This document shows, in pieces, positions 32,407-43,617 of a stretch of DNA of 64,000 bases; positions within the stretch are counted from its first letter, which is position 1, and each line of letters begins with the position of its first letter. The stretch is taken from positions 84,788,243-84,852,242 of the forward strand of contig NW_024609835.1 in assembly GCF_016920785.2 (NCBI RefSeq), read 5' to 3'. The notes beneath the pieces are model-generated. The model searched no databases. It was not told the origin of the DNA and was given only the letters and a program-made list of their open reading frames with translations. The stretch comes from Ixodes scapularis. Taxonomy: Eukaryota > Arthropoda > Arachnida > Ixodida > Ixodidae. The translations under genes and the position numbers were made by a program.

Positions 32407-32412
32407 ATAAAA
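32236..32412. repeat. TA microsatellite, long
   Basis: Interrupted TATATAGACC-like units to about 32315, then nearly 90 bp of perfect (TA)n. It abuts the right end of foldback G. Confidence 0.95.
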
Positions 32413-32469
32413 CTGAGAAGAAAAAAACCCTTAGTGAAAAACAGCAACAACGGACGATTTAATCTTCGA

Positions 32470-32516
32470 CGTTTCGGCCGGAGTCCGGCCTTCGTCAGGA
32501 AGCTATATATATATTC
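32470..32516. repeat. Microsatellite-associated GACGTTTCGGCCGG motif
   Basis: CGACGTTTCGGCCGGAGTCC then GGCCTTCGTCAGGAAG, with the last 14 bases repeated after a short TA run at about 32514-32526. Related motifs lie near 26058 and 49009. They mark a family of microsatellite-bearing repeats. Confidence 0.5.
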
Positions 32517-32544
32517 GTCAGGAAGTTATATATATATATATAAG

Positions 32545-34020
32545 CGCTTCTAGATGTCGTTAAAAATCCACCAGTGGAAATTCACCTGCACAATTTCCCA
32601 TTAGAGACAGGTCACAAACCCCTGCTGACACTGCTCCTTGAGATTCGCCCGACACTAGTCATAGAAGCTGCCCGGAACCAGCGCTAGTCTTTCCTGCCGG
32701 TAACTTACGATTACAAGGTGGAGTACGATCCCGGGGCCGGGAACCAAAACGCAAACGCACCCAGTCAACTTCCTCTAGAGTCTCCTGACATTCCCACCAA
32801 AGATCTGCTGAAGCATGCGCTGTGGCTTTAACGGTTTGACGCCATCACTCTCTCCTAGCAGACGGTGCGTAAAACTACTGCAAAGGACGATTTTTTTCAG
32901 AATGTCAAGTCTTTTTTACTTCATTAGAGCAGAAGAGTGTGATCCACGTTTTCAACCGTACTTTTCAAAAAGGCCTGAGATTACTCTTTCTCACGGTTAT
33001 TGTTCTCGAAGCCTCGCAGATGAGACCTGACATCTCCTTTCCGAGACGCACCAAAGAGCCTCAGCGTTGAAGTCATTCAAGCGTAGGACCATCTGGTGGC
33101 TTAGACTTGGCAGTGAGTTGTAACGTTTTATCAACAATTGTTACATACCACTGTACAAGCAAGGTCCACGCGACCGACGAAGGCTCCTGTTAACTGGCCA
33201 GCTACTCAGAACTGGTCAGAAGTCTATCCTGATTTTACGGGTCTAGTGATTTTTGCGGGTCGTGATTTTAGTTGCAGCGGATTTTCATGCCAAGTAGATA
33301 AAGGCAAGACGCTACCACCCAGTCTACCATTAAGGTTCTGTGCGGGAGTTTTAGCCAGCTTGGTACAAGCAGAATGATCGTAAGCGGGCAACGGCAGTCA
33401 ATTTATATGGAAGTTTTTTTTGCCAAGTTTCTGACGAGCTAAAATTTAGGTCCCTTGCGTATTTCGCCATGCCATCGCCAATAGAACGCCGTAGCGGTGC
33501 TCTTTACGAACCATTAAGGAGGGCATAAAAACTCCAGTTTGGTAATTTGCCCACATGCCTTGCAAAACTTTCATTTAACAAACGCAAGGTGCCACTGAGC
33601 GATAAAAGATTATATTCTCACCGGCTTCCCCCTGAGCCTGGGCTAACAAATTCGCTCCCACCTGGACAGTGCCGCCCACCCTTGTCTCTTTTTGATTGTG
33701 TCTGCTGAAAGAAGTTCCTCAAGCAAATTGTGTTCTGAGGACGCCGTGCGCACCTGGACACGCAACCTAGGTGACGGCCAAAGATGGCCTCCCGTTAAAA
33801 AAAAAAAACGAGTACTCGCATGGTCCCATTCCAGACAAAAGCATGGCACTTGAAGTGGCACTTGGACCAAGTACCTTCACGAAACAGTGCAACAAGCCCG
33901 GACAACCCCCTCCGAACACATGACCGTCAAACCACTTGATAAAGCAGATGTCGGTGAAGTGCGTGCAGAACCTGATGCAGTCGTTCTAAATCTTCCCAGG
34001 TTGACCTGGGTCAAGAACCC
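32545..34020 (+). pseudogene. Ty3/Gypsy pol remnant: RNase H to integrase C-terminus
   Basis: A decayed pol in the expected order. 32547-32680 reads LETGHKPLLTLLLEIRP (RNase H, family pattern TDHKPLL with the Asp lost). 32713-32775 reads YKVEYDPGAGNQNANAPSQLP (family pattern Y.YRPG..N.NADALSRLP). At about 33090-33240 come WWLRLGSEL, a Cys remnant, and VNWPATQNWSEVYPDFTG (integrase zinc-binding region and core start, family pattern WP...W.RVHIDF.GP). 33740-33796 reads DAVRTWTRNLGDGQRWPP (C-terminal GPY-like region). Stops and shifts lie between all blocks. No LTRs were found. Old and inactive. Family patterns are from memory. Confidence 0.65.
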
Positions 34021-36575
34021 TATAATAAGACATTCATCCTAAGGAGGAAAACGTGTGGCATTGTGACATAACACAACATAACACATTGTCGAGCCAGCTT
34101 CGAAGTTTATCGTTACGTTTCTTTTTGTGGTTGTTTACGTCAATTTAAAACCCCGTTCTGCGTTACAGCGATCATTTATACTCTGTTTCTACCTACAAAC
34201 GCGGAGACACAGACTAAAAGCGCGATATTACGGCGCATTCTTCGAGATTGATATGATCAGTAGCCGTTAACGCACGCATAGAAACAGGATAAATGTTGCG
34301 ATTCAGCGCTTACAGAGATGTTTCATTGCCCCCATTGAACCGTAGCTTTGATAGCGCTCGGACTTTATATGAAACAGTGTATAACCGTCTCGTTGATTCT
34401 GCGACAACGGACTACCGCCCCAGAAGTACGGCACAGCCATGGTGTAGCACATTGAGCACATGCAGTTCCTTTTCCCATCTTTATTACCTTCTCATCGTAT
34501 ATAAAAACCACAATATCTGAAATGCACCACAATCATGATCATGCTTGACGCTCCTTTCTCCAAACGTTCATCTTTTTGCACTGAGCAGACCTGCGCTCTC
34601 GAAGCTACTTGACCATTGAACCCTCACATTCTATCGGCTTCAATTATCTGCTCAACGATCATCAGCGCAAATGTTTGGTCCTGCTGTCCGACGTACCTGG
34701 TACTCCGACCCTAAAAAAAATACGTAACTCGTTATGAAGTTCAGTTTCAATGTTGTACCCATAATTGTGGCAGGCCATTAGATAATATAAACATGGAGCG
34801 CACGACAAAAGGGTGGACTTCGGCAAAACACACGAATAGATAACGCACTCGCCAAAGAGCGAAAACACGAATAGAGCACATTCGCCAATTCTCGAAGGGG
34901 TGAACGCAGCAAGGAATCGCATTCACCTAACTTTGCCCGATTTATGGGATTTTCGTTATCTGGGCGCCATTACGTGAAGCCGGTTTGAAGGTCTGCACAA
35001 TGTGACAGCATGGAACACATTCACGAATGGACACATTGGCATGCTTATATGTACTTGTATATGTATTAAATTACCTTAAAAACACTGAGTTACAGTTTCG
35101 AAATTAACTGCTTTTAATAACTAAGTAAATTCTCTAAGTGCTCAAGACCCAAATATGTCAGATTACAAAAAGAGTAATGTTGCGAGAGGTTAACAATATA
35201 TCATTTTCTGAAGTCCATCAAGCAACATGGGCGGTCGCCAATTTTTGGGCAAGAAACGTGTGTATGAATCCGGTTCCTCACCGAACGCTGTCCCTACGGG
35301 CAGAGCCGACTTGTCGCTCAATGCTGACGCAATCCCTAATACTGACTACATGCCCATACATGGTACGTGCCCAAGCACTTGTCAACTCAGATAACTAGCG
35401 CTGCAGCTGCTATGGCGTGCACTTTGGTAAAAGTGTCCTTTTAAGATCTAGGTCTACCCAAAACAAGTTAAGTAGAGCCGTCCAGAAACGTTTAGAGTAG
35501 GGTCAGATTAAACATTGCTTGGTAGTTACTTTCATCCTAAATGTAAGGATCATTGAATTCAACCAGTTTTATGTTTAAATATGCGTTTTCTGACGCGATC
35601 TCAACAGTTTATATATGCTAAAATGAGAATGAGTGTTATTGAGAATGGAAAAAGCGTGAGTGAGGTTAAACACGTTTATAACGAGTAAATTTATTTTACC
35701 ATAAATTCCGTTAAATTTGTAGTTTACGAGTTAGGTAGGCACGACCGGCCCAACTCCATCGTATCCCTTGACAATCCCAACACTTTCCGCACAAAACTAG
35801 GAGTATGTTTATTGTAAAGCACGAGGTGGAATCACACTAACGCGTGTATTTGTTTTCGAATGTCATCGTAATGACTGACTTTTTTTTCTCGTTATGTAGA
35901 ATTTTACTATGTGCATTTGTACACACCTGAATAGTGTTGTGTTACATTTGTATAACCCCGCTGTTTCGTGTGACGGTACGTCACTCCAGCGTTGATAGTA
36001 AAGTGTCTTCATTGCGGAAGTTATATCATGTAAATGCTGGGACGACAGAAGCCAAATATTTCCAGGTCTTTAGCTACTATTAGGTTACAAGCAGGGCGAG
36101 CGAGTGAGTCGAGCGCCGTCCTCCGAGGCCACTTGAGTTTGAACTGTCAGTGGCGCAATCTAAGAGGTGCCGCGCTTTTAATAGCTTCCGTGGAAATACT
36201 TTATTGCGCTTTAGTTTTGTACTTCAGTAACGTCACAATTTTCTTTAAACATTGCTCTTTTTTCTTAAACGATAGCGCCTCATTTAGTCACTGTTTGGGA
36301 ATTTGACTAAGTTTGTTCTATTTCAAAATGCTATCGAATCTTCGTTTTTTCCGTCCGATGTTCTGCAACTTAAGTAAAATGAATATCTACGCAATCATAA
36401 TTAGTGTTGATATATTACGCCTAAATAATGAAATTCAGTCCCTCGGGAATCCAGCAGCACCGCTCATTTCCTAAATGTGAATAACAAGAAAACCTTTATC
36501 GCTTTTAAGATTACCCCAAATTTTCTTCTAACATAAACGTCCATGATTTCTCATGTTTTTCTTGTCACATATTTT
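34021..36575. other. AT-rich intergenic DNA, no gene seen
   Basis: No domain, RNA gene or clear repeat end was recognised across 2.5 kb. Open frames are 75-90 codons at most. Confidence 0.5.
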
Positions 36576-36770
36576 GGAGGCGCAATGGGAAATAGTGGGT
36601 GTATCACTGAGTCACGTGTTAACCCACCCGGCCCTTCATTTACGCCGCTTTGCCGAAACAGTCTGCGAATATGGCTCATTAAAAATATTAATCCACCTGG
36701 CCTACCCGTACACCCCGCTTCGCGGCGCACCGCCGGCGGCCCAAGCCCCACTGTTCCCAATAGCACCTCC
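36576..36770. mobile_element. Small TIR element, 195 bp
   Basis: The left end is GGAGGCGCAATGGGAAATAG. The right end is the inverse of GTTCCCAATAGCACCTCC, giving GGAGGTGCTATTGGGAAC. About 20 of 24 terminal bases pair. No clear target duplication (left flank ATATTTT, right flank GAAAGTA). No coding capacity. Probably a MITE. Confidence 0.6.
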
Positions 36771-36882
36771 GAAAGTACAATTCCTTTCTTGGACTTACAC
36801 TACAAATGCATTATAAAAAAAAAACAAGCTTGGGCGGGAAGCACAAGAGGAGAAGAGGCGAAGTGAATCTCGCTTCGTTCTA

Positions 36883-37404
36883 ATGCCGAAGCAAACCCAC
36901 AATTCGCACTTCAAAGGAGTGCGCGCGAATGAACGTGGAAGGCAGCAGGGTCGGCAGGGCTGGCTGCCTGCTAAACAACGCTCTTCGAACTATAAGGAAA
37001 CAATACCTGATCATATTTCGGCGGCGCCGGAGTCAACGAGTTATCAGAGCTTTGCGAGTTATGAGTCGCTTCCGCTCCCAGATCTCAGTCTGTGCGCGTG
37101 CGTGCATTCTACAAACCGTCGCAACAACAAAAAAAGCATGACAAGAAGGACGATGAGGAGTTGTGCATGGCGGTTTCTTCTTTTGCCGCTCCTTTTTCTT
37201 TTGCTTGGTGCTTGGTTTCTTGTTTCGCTCTCGTGTAACGCCATCGAAGCCCGACGCCTGCGCGTACGTGAAAGGCGCCACATTACCCCCCTTTCCCCCT
37301 TTGCTTTGACGCTTGTTTTATGTATTGCATTTTTTTTGTATAAGTCTGTTAGGGCTCCACGCGGGCTAGCAGTTTCCCCTTTCATTTTATTTCTCAGCAA
37401 CTGA
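36883..37404 (+). CDS. Uncertain 173-codon ORF ending just before an A26 run
   Basis: An open frame from an ATG at 36883 to a stop at 37404, only 27 bp before A26. The first half is Arg/Ser-rich. The second half has two hydrophobic stretches (FLLLPLLFLLLGAWFLVSLS and FALTLVLCIAFFLY) that could be membrane segments. The opposite strand is also open over much of it, which points to composition rather than coding. I recognise no family. The A-run after the stop could mark a retrocopied transcript. Low confidence. Confidence 0.2.
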   Translation: MPKQTHNSHFKGVRANERGRQQGRQGWLPAKQRSSNYKETIPDHISAAPESTSYQSFASYESLPLPDLSLCACVHSTNRRNNKKSMTRRTMRSCAWRFLLLPLLFLLLGAWFLVSLSCNAIEARRLRVRERRHITPLSPFALTLVLCIAFFLYKSVRAPRGLAVSPFILFLSN

Positions 37405-37431
37405 CTCGCTGACCTCGATTTCGCTAACCGT

Positions 37432-37640
37432 AAAAAAAAAAAAAAAAAAAAAAAAAAGAATTGTGCCTCATTCCACTTCCATTCCATTCCGGGCAAAAGG
37501 TACCTAATTCAATTCCCATTCCATTCCCCTCAACGTTGCCGCCATTCCATTCCCATTCCATTCCGGGGTCGTGAAAATGCGGAATGATTCCGGAATCATT
37601 CCAACTCCGGAGTGGCAACTCCGCAACACTGGTGAGCACC
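37432..37640. repeat. A26 run followed by ATTCC-rich simple repeat
   Basis: Twenty-six A (37432-37457), then about 180 bp dominated by CATTCCATTCC, that is GGAAT-type units on the other strand. It includes the palindromic GGAATGATTCCGGAATCATTCC region near 37581-37602. Confidence 0.8.
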
Positions 37641-39367
37641 AGCCGTTAGAAGCGTCGTTGTCATCATAATGTATCCCAAAGTTTCATCTGGCGCCAGTGT
37701 CTACCTACCTAGCTTCAGGTTTTAAATCAAAGCACTTAGCAACCAGTCGACATCTGTAGTGATCCTGTGCTTTCCTATCGGAATATTCGTGTGAATTTTG
37801 TCTTCTCGCCGGAGACTAACAGAAGTCGATTTCGCTACATGCGTTGTAGCGACTAGTAGACAACTTTATTAACGGTATAACAGTGTAAATTTTTTACCTA
37901 ATGTGTTTTTCTGATCAGTTAGCGATGTAAAACGTCGCGGTAATCCAGGCCCAATGCCCAATGTTTTGGGACAGGTGTGAAAATAGAAGCAACGAATCAG
38001 CAACGATGAAAGCTGGAACGGCTTGTTCAAGAACTGCCTACATCCCGTTGACTTTGATATTAATTATTGGCGAGATTTATATATTTCTATATGTTGATAA
38101 TTCCAATCTTGCAACTTTACGAGCTGAATAAGCCACCTGCAAGTGTAAAAACTCGCAGACTATAAATGTTTTTTTTTCTTTTCTATTTTTTAATATTTCG
38201 GGTCGCTTTTATCGGGCACCAAGCATTTTCTGGCTTTCCCCAATTTTTATAGTTTTCGAGCATGCAGGTATGATGTTGTGAACACAATAGTAAATTAACA
38301 TAAGAAGGAAGGAACATTATTTATTGCAAATCACACTTATTTATTACTCGCCTTTCCCTTTTCTAATCCGTTAGCATTAGAACGCTCAGTTTGACGAAAA
38401 CCCGGAGGGGTCTTTCGCTTGTCAGTTGTCGCGTGCGACGCTTCCATTAGTCCAAAGCGCTGACGTCAGCACGCGTCGACCTCTCCCTCTCTTCCCGGCG
38501 CTGACAAACTGACAGACACCGTCGAGTGTTCGTCGATACCAGCCCTTTCATTTTCGGCAAAGTCGCTCCTACAGCTGGCGCGAGCCAGAGAGAATGAGGG
38601 GCCACGCAACACCTCTGAGATAACAAAGCCGTAGTGCTGAGTGAGATAGCTTAATCAGAGAAGGCTAACGCTGGACACAGATTTCAAACGAGTGCTGTGT
38701 CAGCACTCGACTTCGAGTCAAGTTTGAGCCCAACGTTGACGCAATCGTCATGTTCAATCTGTGCCCAATGGTGGCCTTTTCTGATGACGAGATTACATTC
38801 AGCACTACGGCCTTGTTATCTAGGAGGTGTTACGCCGCCGGGCGGTGGAATGCGGGCGTGCTCAGTTGCCGCTCTCATGTTGCCGGCTGTCCTCCACTCT
38901 AGGTTTCTGCGGTACCGTTGCGTGGGCTGTGATGCGTTGCGTGGGCTGTGATGTGTGCGAAGGATGCGGTTCTTCATGAGTGATATGGATGCGGTTCCTT
39001 GCACTAGGGAAATTAATGTGTTTTTTTTCATGAGTGATAGGGATGATCGCATTCAAAGGTGTTGATTGTACTCTGACAGGCAGAGTACATAAAAGGGGTG
39101 AAAAAATTATAAGTCGATTGATTGGTGGATTATTGGGGGTTACGTTAGCATGACTCATGGGAGGCGCCATACACGTCCATCTTTGGGATACGCCAACATT
39201 GACCTCGTAACGAGGCCAAAAAGAAGGAGCTACAAAGAAAGGAAGCAGAACAGAAAGCAAAAAAGAAAAGAGCGAAAGCTCAGCGTCGGAGCTTCTTGAA
39301 TTGTTATGTGTGGCGTTTACAAGGATCATGCTAAAGTATTCTCTAAGACTCCACAAATGAATATTTC
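37641..39367. other. Unassigned DNA
   Basis: No gene recognised. A GC-rich patch lies at about 38400-38960. An 18-19 bp tandem duplication (GCGTGGGCTGTGATG) lies near 38919-38952. A purine-rich stretch is at about 39205-39290. Confidence 0.45.
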
Positions 39368-39667
39368 TGATGATAATGCAATTAATGCAAAGGTGCAGGC
39401 CAGCTGGACAAGAATGACGAGAATAATTCCTGGAGAAGGGAACAAGGAAGATAAAGAAAATCCAAATCTCCAAACGCAGCTAGGTGACTGGTGCGCGACC
39501 GAAAAAATTCGCCTGCTCCTTGTATCGAACCAGGGACTTCTACAGATCCAGAGGAGCGCTCTACCAACTGAGCTAACCAGGAGTTAGACGTCAGTAGAGC
39601 AAACGGGTTTTATCAGCTGCCACCAGCCTTACACCAACAAGGGTTAACAACCTGCATTTTTAGGTTA
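39368..39667 (-). repeat. tRNA-headed SINE unit 1 of a tandem array
   Basis: Read on the minus strand, a tRNA-like head starts near 39584: CCTGGTTAGCTCAGTTGGTA then GAGCG, with an A-box-like region, and GGTTCGATAC (B-box-like) near 39530. The body ends TGCATTAATTGCATTATCAT at 39368. Adjacent spacer (GTTTTATCAGCTGCCACCAG and more) belongs to the repeating unit of about 300 bp. The head keeps RNA polymerase III promoter-like boxes, but the B box lacks the usual TCC end. Confidence 0.7.
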
Positions 39668-39961
39668 TGATGATAATGAAATTAATGCAAGGATGCAAGC
39701 GAGCTGGACCAGAATTACAAAAATATTCCCCGGTGAAGGGGAACAAAGGACAAACAGAAATCTCCAATCACAGCTAGGTGACTGGCGCGCGACCGAAAAA
39801 ATCCGCCTGGTCCTCGTATCAAACCAGGCGCCTCTCGATTTCCAGTGGAGCGCTCTGCCAACTGAGCTAGCCAGGAGTTATACGTCGGTAGAGCAAACGG
39901 TTTTTATCAGCTGCCATCAGTCTAACACCAACTAGGGTGAACGGTCTGCATTTTGAGGTTA
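39668..39961 (-). repeat. tRNA-headed SINE unit 2
   Basis: Same structure as unit 1 at a 300-bp offset. The head runs through GCTCAGTTGGCAGAGCGCTC near 39850-39872 and the B-box-like part is GGTTTGATAC. The spacer includes GTCTAACACCAACTAGGG, the site that LINE-C hit in unit 3. Confidence 0.7.
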
Positions 39962-40231
39962 TTATGATAACGCAATTAATGCAAAGGTGCAAGCGAGCTG
40001 GACAAGAATGGCAAAAATTATCCCTGGAGAAGGGGAACAAAGGACAAACCCAAATCTCCAGACGCAGCGAGGTGACTGGCGCGAGATCGAAAAAATCCAC
40101 GTTGTCCTGGTATCAAACCAGGCACCTCTCCATTTCCAGTGAGTGGAGCGCTCTACCAACTTAGCTAACCAGTAGTTAGACCTCGGTTGAGCAAACAAGT
40201 TTTATCAGTTGCCACCAGTCTTTTTACGCAC
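39962..40231 (-). repeat. tRNA-headed SINE unit 3, split by LINE-C
   Basis: Third direct unit. The head is near 40120-40175 (GCTAAGTTGGTAGAGCGCTC). The spacer breaks after CCACCAGTCT and resumes on the far side of LINE-C at 43216 (TTAACACCGAC). This shows that the array is older than LINE-C. Confidence 0.7.
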
Positions 40232-40280
40232 CAAACAAAAGTGCCTTTTTCTTTATTTCACATAAATGTATAATCAGTTC

Positions 40281-40995
40281 GGAATAAATTTGATGAACTA
40301 AACATATTTTTGGACAGTTTCAGTTTTCGATTCGATGTGATCATGCTTAAAGAAACGTGGTATAAAAATACTGATGAGGTAGATAGATTGGAGGGTTACA
40401 ATATATTCAATTTAAATCGTAGTGATAAGCTAGGAGGGGGTATAGCTATGTATGTGAAAAAAACACTTAAAATGTTCTGATATTACTGAATTCACTATAA
40501 TTTCAAATGACTACGAAATCTTAACTTTGCACCATGAAAACTCTATATATTCAGTAGTTAATCGGCCGCCTTGCGGGAATATTTCTTCTTTTTTTGAAAT
40601 CCTGGAAGTGTTCTTTCGGTTTATTGGTGAAAACGGCTTAACTCTACTTTGGCGGCGACTTTAACATAGATATGCATGCTCCCTCTTATCATAAGCAAGA
40701 AATGATTTCTTTATATCAATCGTATCGGTTGTCCAATGTTATTCTTCAACCAACTCGTCTAACACCTGTATATGAGGCGTTACTAGACTTATTTTTAACA
40801 AACCTTTCTAGGTCAAAAGTAATTGCCGGAGTAGTTGGAGAAACAATTAGTGATCACCTTCCGATATATCTACTCTCTAATGTGAGCTATAACCTAAAAG
40901 AATCTCGTGATCCTGAAGTATACTTCAGGAATATGAGCGCTAAAAACCTTGTACTTTTTCCGGAGTGCGGTACTGTCCAGCGTGTCGGCAGATAA
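40281..40995 (+). pseudogene. LINE-C endonuclease remnant
   Basis: Frames in order: SVRNKFDELNIFLDS, DVIMLKETWYKN, GGGIAMYVKK, then after breaks GDFNIDM-like sequence near 40658-40678 (GGCGACTTTAACATAGATATG) and, in the open frame 40672-40995, LQPTRLTPVYEALLDLFLTN and SDHLPIYLLS. The E, GDFN and SDH motifs of the APE-like active site are thus recognisable. Stops between 40480 and 40650 kill it. Confidence 0.8.
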
Positions 40996-41150
40996 GGCGT
41001 TAGACTGTTTTCTTGAACAGTTTAGAATTGTGTACGACCGCTGTTTTCCTTACAAATTGCAAAATGTTTCCCGAAAATCTCGTAAACCCTAGGTTACGAA
41101 AGAAATATTAACAATGATAAATAAAAAAAAATGTTCTTTACCACCAATTT

Positions 41151-42495
41151 GTGCGCACTGAAGACGCGAGTATATTGTCTAAATTCAAAAAGGAACGAAA
41201 TCAACTAACAAAGTATTTAAGACAAGCTAAACGCGCTTATTTTAACAATGTACTTCTAGATACTAAGCGACTAGATATTATGTGGAAAAAGTTGAATGGC
41301 ATAATTAAGCAAGGATCGTATGGGCATCGGATCACAGAAATGGAATTTGGAGGTGTTAACCTAGCGGGATCCGCTTTGGCGGAAACTTTCAATGAGTATT
41401 TCGTTAACCTTGTTCCAAGTGTACACTATGCGGATGCTTCTAGATTTGTGCAGAATAATTCTCCTAGTCTCTTCTTCTTCCCAACTGACGAAGATGAAGT
41501 TTACTCAGTTTTCCAAAATTTAAAGAATAGTAAAAGCACTGATATATGTGACCTTCAAATTAAACCTGTAAATTATGTATTGCGGTGCATTGCTCCCAGT
41601 CTTACGTATATTTTTAATCTGGCACTAGAGAATGGAACTTTTCCAAAAAAACATGCAGGTGGCAAAGGTAACGGTACTGAACAAAGGTGGGGAAAAAAAC
41701 AACTTGGGGGATTTTAGGCCAGTGTCCGTTCTACCGGTATTTTCTAAAGGAGTAGAAAAAAATATATATAACAGGTTGTATAGTTTTTGTAAAAAATATT
41801 CTATTGTTACCGATTCTCAATACGGATTTAGAAAAGGTAGATCTACAGAACTCGCATTATTAAAGCAAAAGGAGTTAGTCTTAAGCAATATAGAAATTAA
41901 GCTGTTAACACTTGGAGTATTTATAGACTTTTCAAAGGCTTTTGACCACCTCAATCATAATACTTTGCTCCAAAAGCTTTATATGTACGGTGTGCGTGGT
42001 AGATCCCTAAGTATAGCTAAAAGTTATCTTCAGTATCGCTAGCAGTGCGTTGAAATAGATAAAAACCGATCTCAATTGCAGCCATTAGCAGCTGCAGTGC
42101 CACAAGGGAGTATTTTGGGACCACTCCTCTTTAACTTGTATGTCAATGACATAGTAAATATTGATGACAATGTACGTTTTATTATTTACGCGGATGATAC
42201 CAGTGTATTTTTTTCGGGTACGAATACTCAGCAGATTATAAGTACTGCAAATAAATTTCTAGATAAATTAAATACTTGGACAGTGTCTAATTCATTGCAA
42301 ATTAATTGTAGTAAAACTAAGGCCGTTCTTTTTAGAGCAAGAAATACAAATTGCTTTCATACCTCTGCTCTCTCCCTTGGTAACCATAAAATAAATATAG
42401 TCGAAAGTGTTAAAGTTTTGGGTGTAATATTTAATCAATACATTCTATGGGATGAAATGGTACATTATACATGTCAAAACTCTCGAAGGTCGTAG
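41151..42495 (+). pseudogene. LINE-C reverse transcriptase
   Basis: 41151-41717 holds the linker (EDASILSKFKKERNQLTKYL) and RT N-terminus (KNSKSTDICDLQIKP). A shift leads to 41632-42042 with NLGDFRPVSVLPVFSK, DSQYGFRKGRSTELALL and IDFSKAFDHLNHNTLLQKL. One stop (TAG near 42040) precedes 42076-42495 with AAAVPQGSILGPLLFN, YADD at 42187-42198 and the thumb block (INCSKTKAVLF, VKVLGVIFNQ). It is the best preserved RT in the window. One frameshift and one stop separate the three parts. Confidence 0.85.
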
Positions 42496-42914
42496 GTGTT
42501 ACGTACCAACATCGTCATACACTCCCAATGTCAGCAATGCTTCTTATATATCATTCTTTATTTTATGTGCATTATAATTACTGCTTCTTGGTTTGGGGGA
42601 ACACAACGCACACAAATCTTAAGCAGATAGAAATTCTGCAAAAAAAAAAGTTGTGCGTATTATATGCCATGCTGCATAATGTCCATACAATGCCATTGTT
42701 TAAAAAACTTACTATTGTACAGATTCCAAATTTCTATAATTATAAACTTTGTATTACCTATAAAAAGTCTTTTCATCACAAAGAAAACGTATTTCAGTCT
42801 ATTTTACAGATTAAAATTAGAGACACGATTTATGCTACACGCAGCGCCGATACGTGGCTAGTGCCGCACTCCATGGAATTCAGATTTTGCGAAATACTCT
42901 TCCTCGTCTTTTAA
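42471..42914 (+). pseudogene. LINE-C ORF2 C-terminus
   Basis: A frameshifted continuation of the RT thumb: SKLSKVVGVTYQHRHTLPMS, LLIYHSLFYVHYNYCFLVWG and NLKQIEILQKKK. This is the conserved post-RT region of CR1/L2-like LINEs, ending near 42914 before the 3' UTR. Confidence 0.75.
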
Positions 42915-43215
42915 ATCGTTTGGGGGAACTAAACATAGAACTTTTGACTTTGGTGAACAAATATTTGCTTTAATTTTTGTTGAGCTTTCAGTGTTAGTGT
43001 AGGTGCTTGACGTGCGGCGATTTTTCATTTTTGTTTTTCTTTTGTTTTATATCAAACGAATAATTACCTAAAACATTTATTTTTGTGTTAACTGTTTTGT
43101 GTGCTGTCTCGGCTGCTGCTGAGGGGAGATGGAGACCTGTCAAGCAACTATTCTGTGACTTTTTTTTCTGTCTTTCCTCTCCAAATGGAGAAGCATAAAG
43201 CATTTTGATTTGATT

Positions 43216-43617
43216 TGATTTTAACACCGACAATGATTAACGGCCTGCATTTTAAAGTTATGATGATAATGCAATTAATGCATTAATCGCATTATCATCA
43301 TAACCTTAAAATGCAGGCCGTTGACTTTTTTTTTGTATCAGACTGGCGGCAGCTGATAAAACCAGTTTGCGCTACTGACGTTCACCTCCTGGTTACCTCA
43401 GGTGGTAGAGCGCTCCACTGGAAATACAGAGGTCCCGGTTCGATACGAGGACCAGGCGGATTTTTTAAGCCGCGCACCAGCCACCGACTTGTGTTTGGAG
43501 ATTTGTGTTTGTCCTTTGTCCCCCTTTTTTCCCTTCTCCATGGATTATTTTTGTCATTTTTGTCCAGCTCGCTTGCACCTTTGCATTAATTGCATTATCA
43601 CCATATTTAAACACAGG
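43216..43617 (+). repeat. SINE unit 3 remainder plus inverted SINE unit 4
   Basis: 43216-43262 completes unit 3. The centre of an 84-bp palindrome (43234-43317; arms start AACGGCCTGCATTTTAAAG) is the junction with an inverted fourth unit. Its tRNA-like head at about 43388-43460 is on the plus strand (CCTGGTTACCTCAGGTGGTA, GGTTCGATACGAGG) and its body ends GCATTAATTGCATTATCACC near 43601. The array is therefore three direct units plus one inverted. Confidence 0.75.

Larger units (their letters stand above)
40232..43215 (+). mobile_element. LINE-C, 3-kb CR1/L2-like LINE inserted in the SINE array
   Basis: 5'-truncated just upstream of the endonuclease, otherwise with all ORF2 parts in order, and ending in (TTTGA)n-type units (CATTTTGATTTGATTTGATTT) typical of CR1/L2 3' ends. 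The insertion point in the SINE spacer is precise to a few bases (CAGTCT / AACACC). A target duplication longer than 2-3 bp is not seen. Frames are broken in several places, so it is inactive. Confidence 0.8.

Noticed and set aside
39306..40198. Functional tRNA genes in the 39-40 kb repeats
   Set aside because: The heads look tRNA-like, but acceptor and T arms do not fold well and the B box lacks its conserved end. They are SINE heads.
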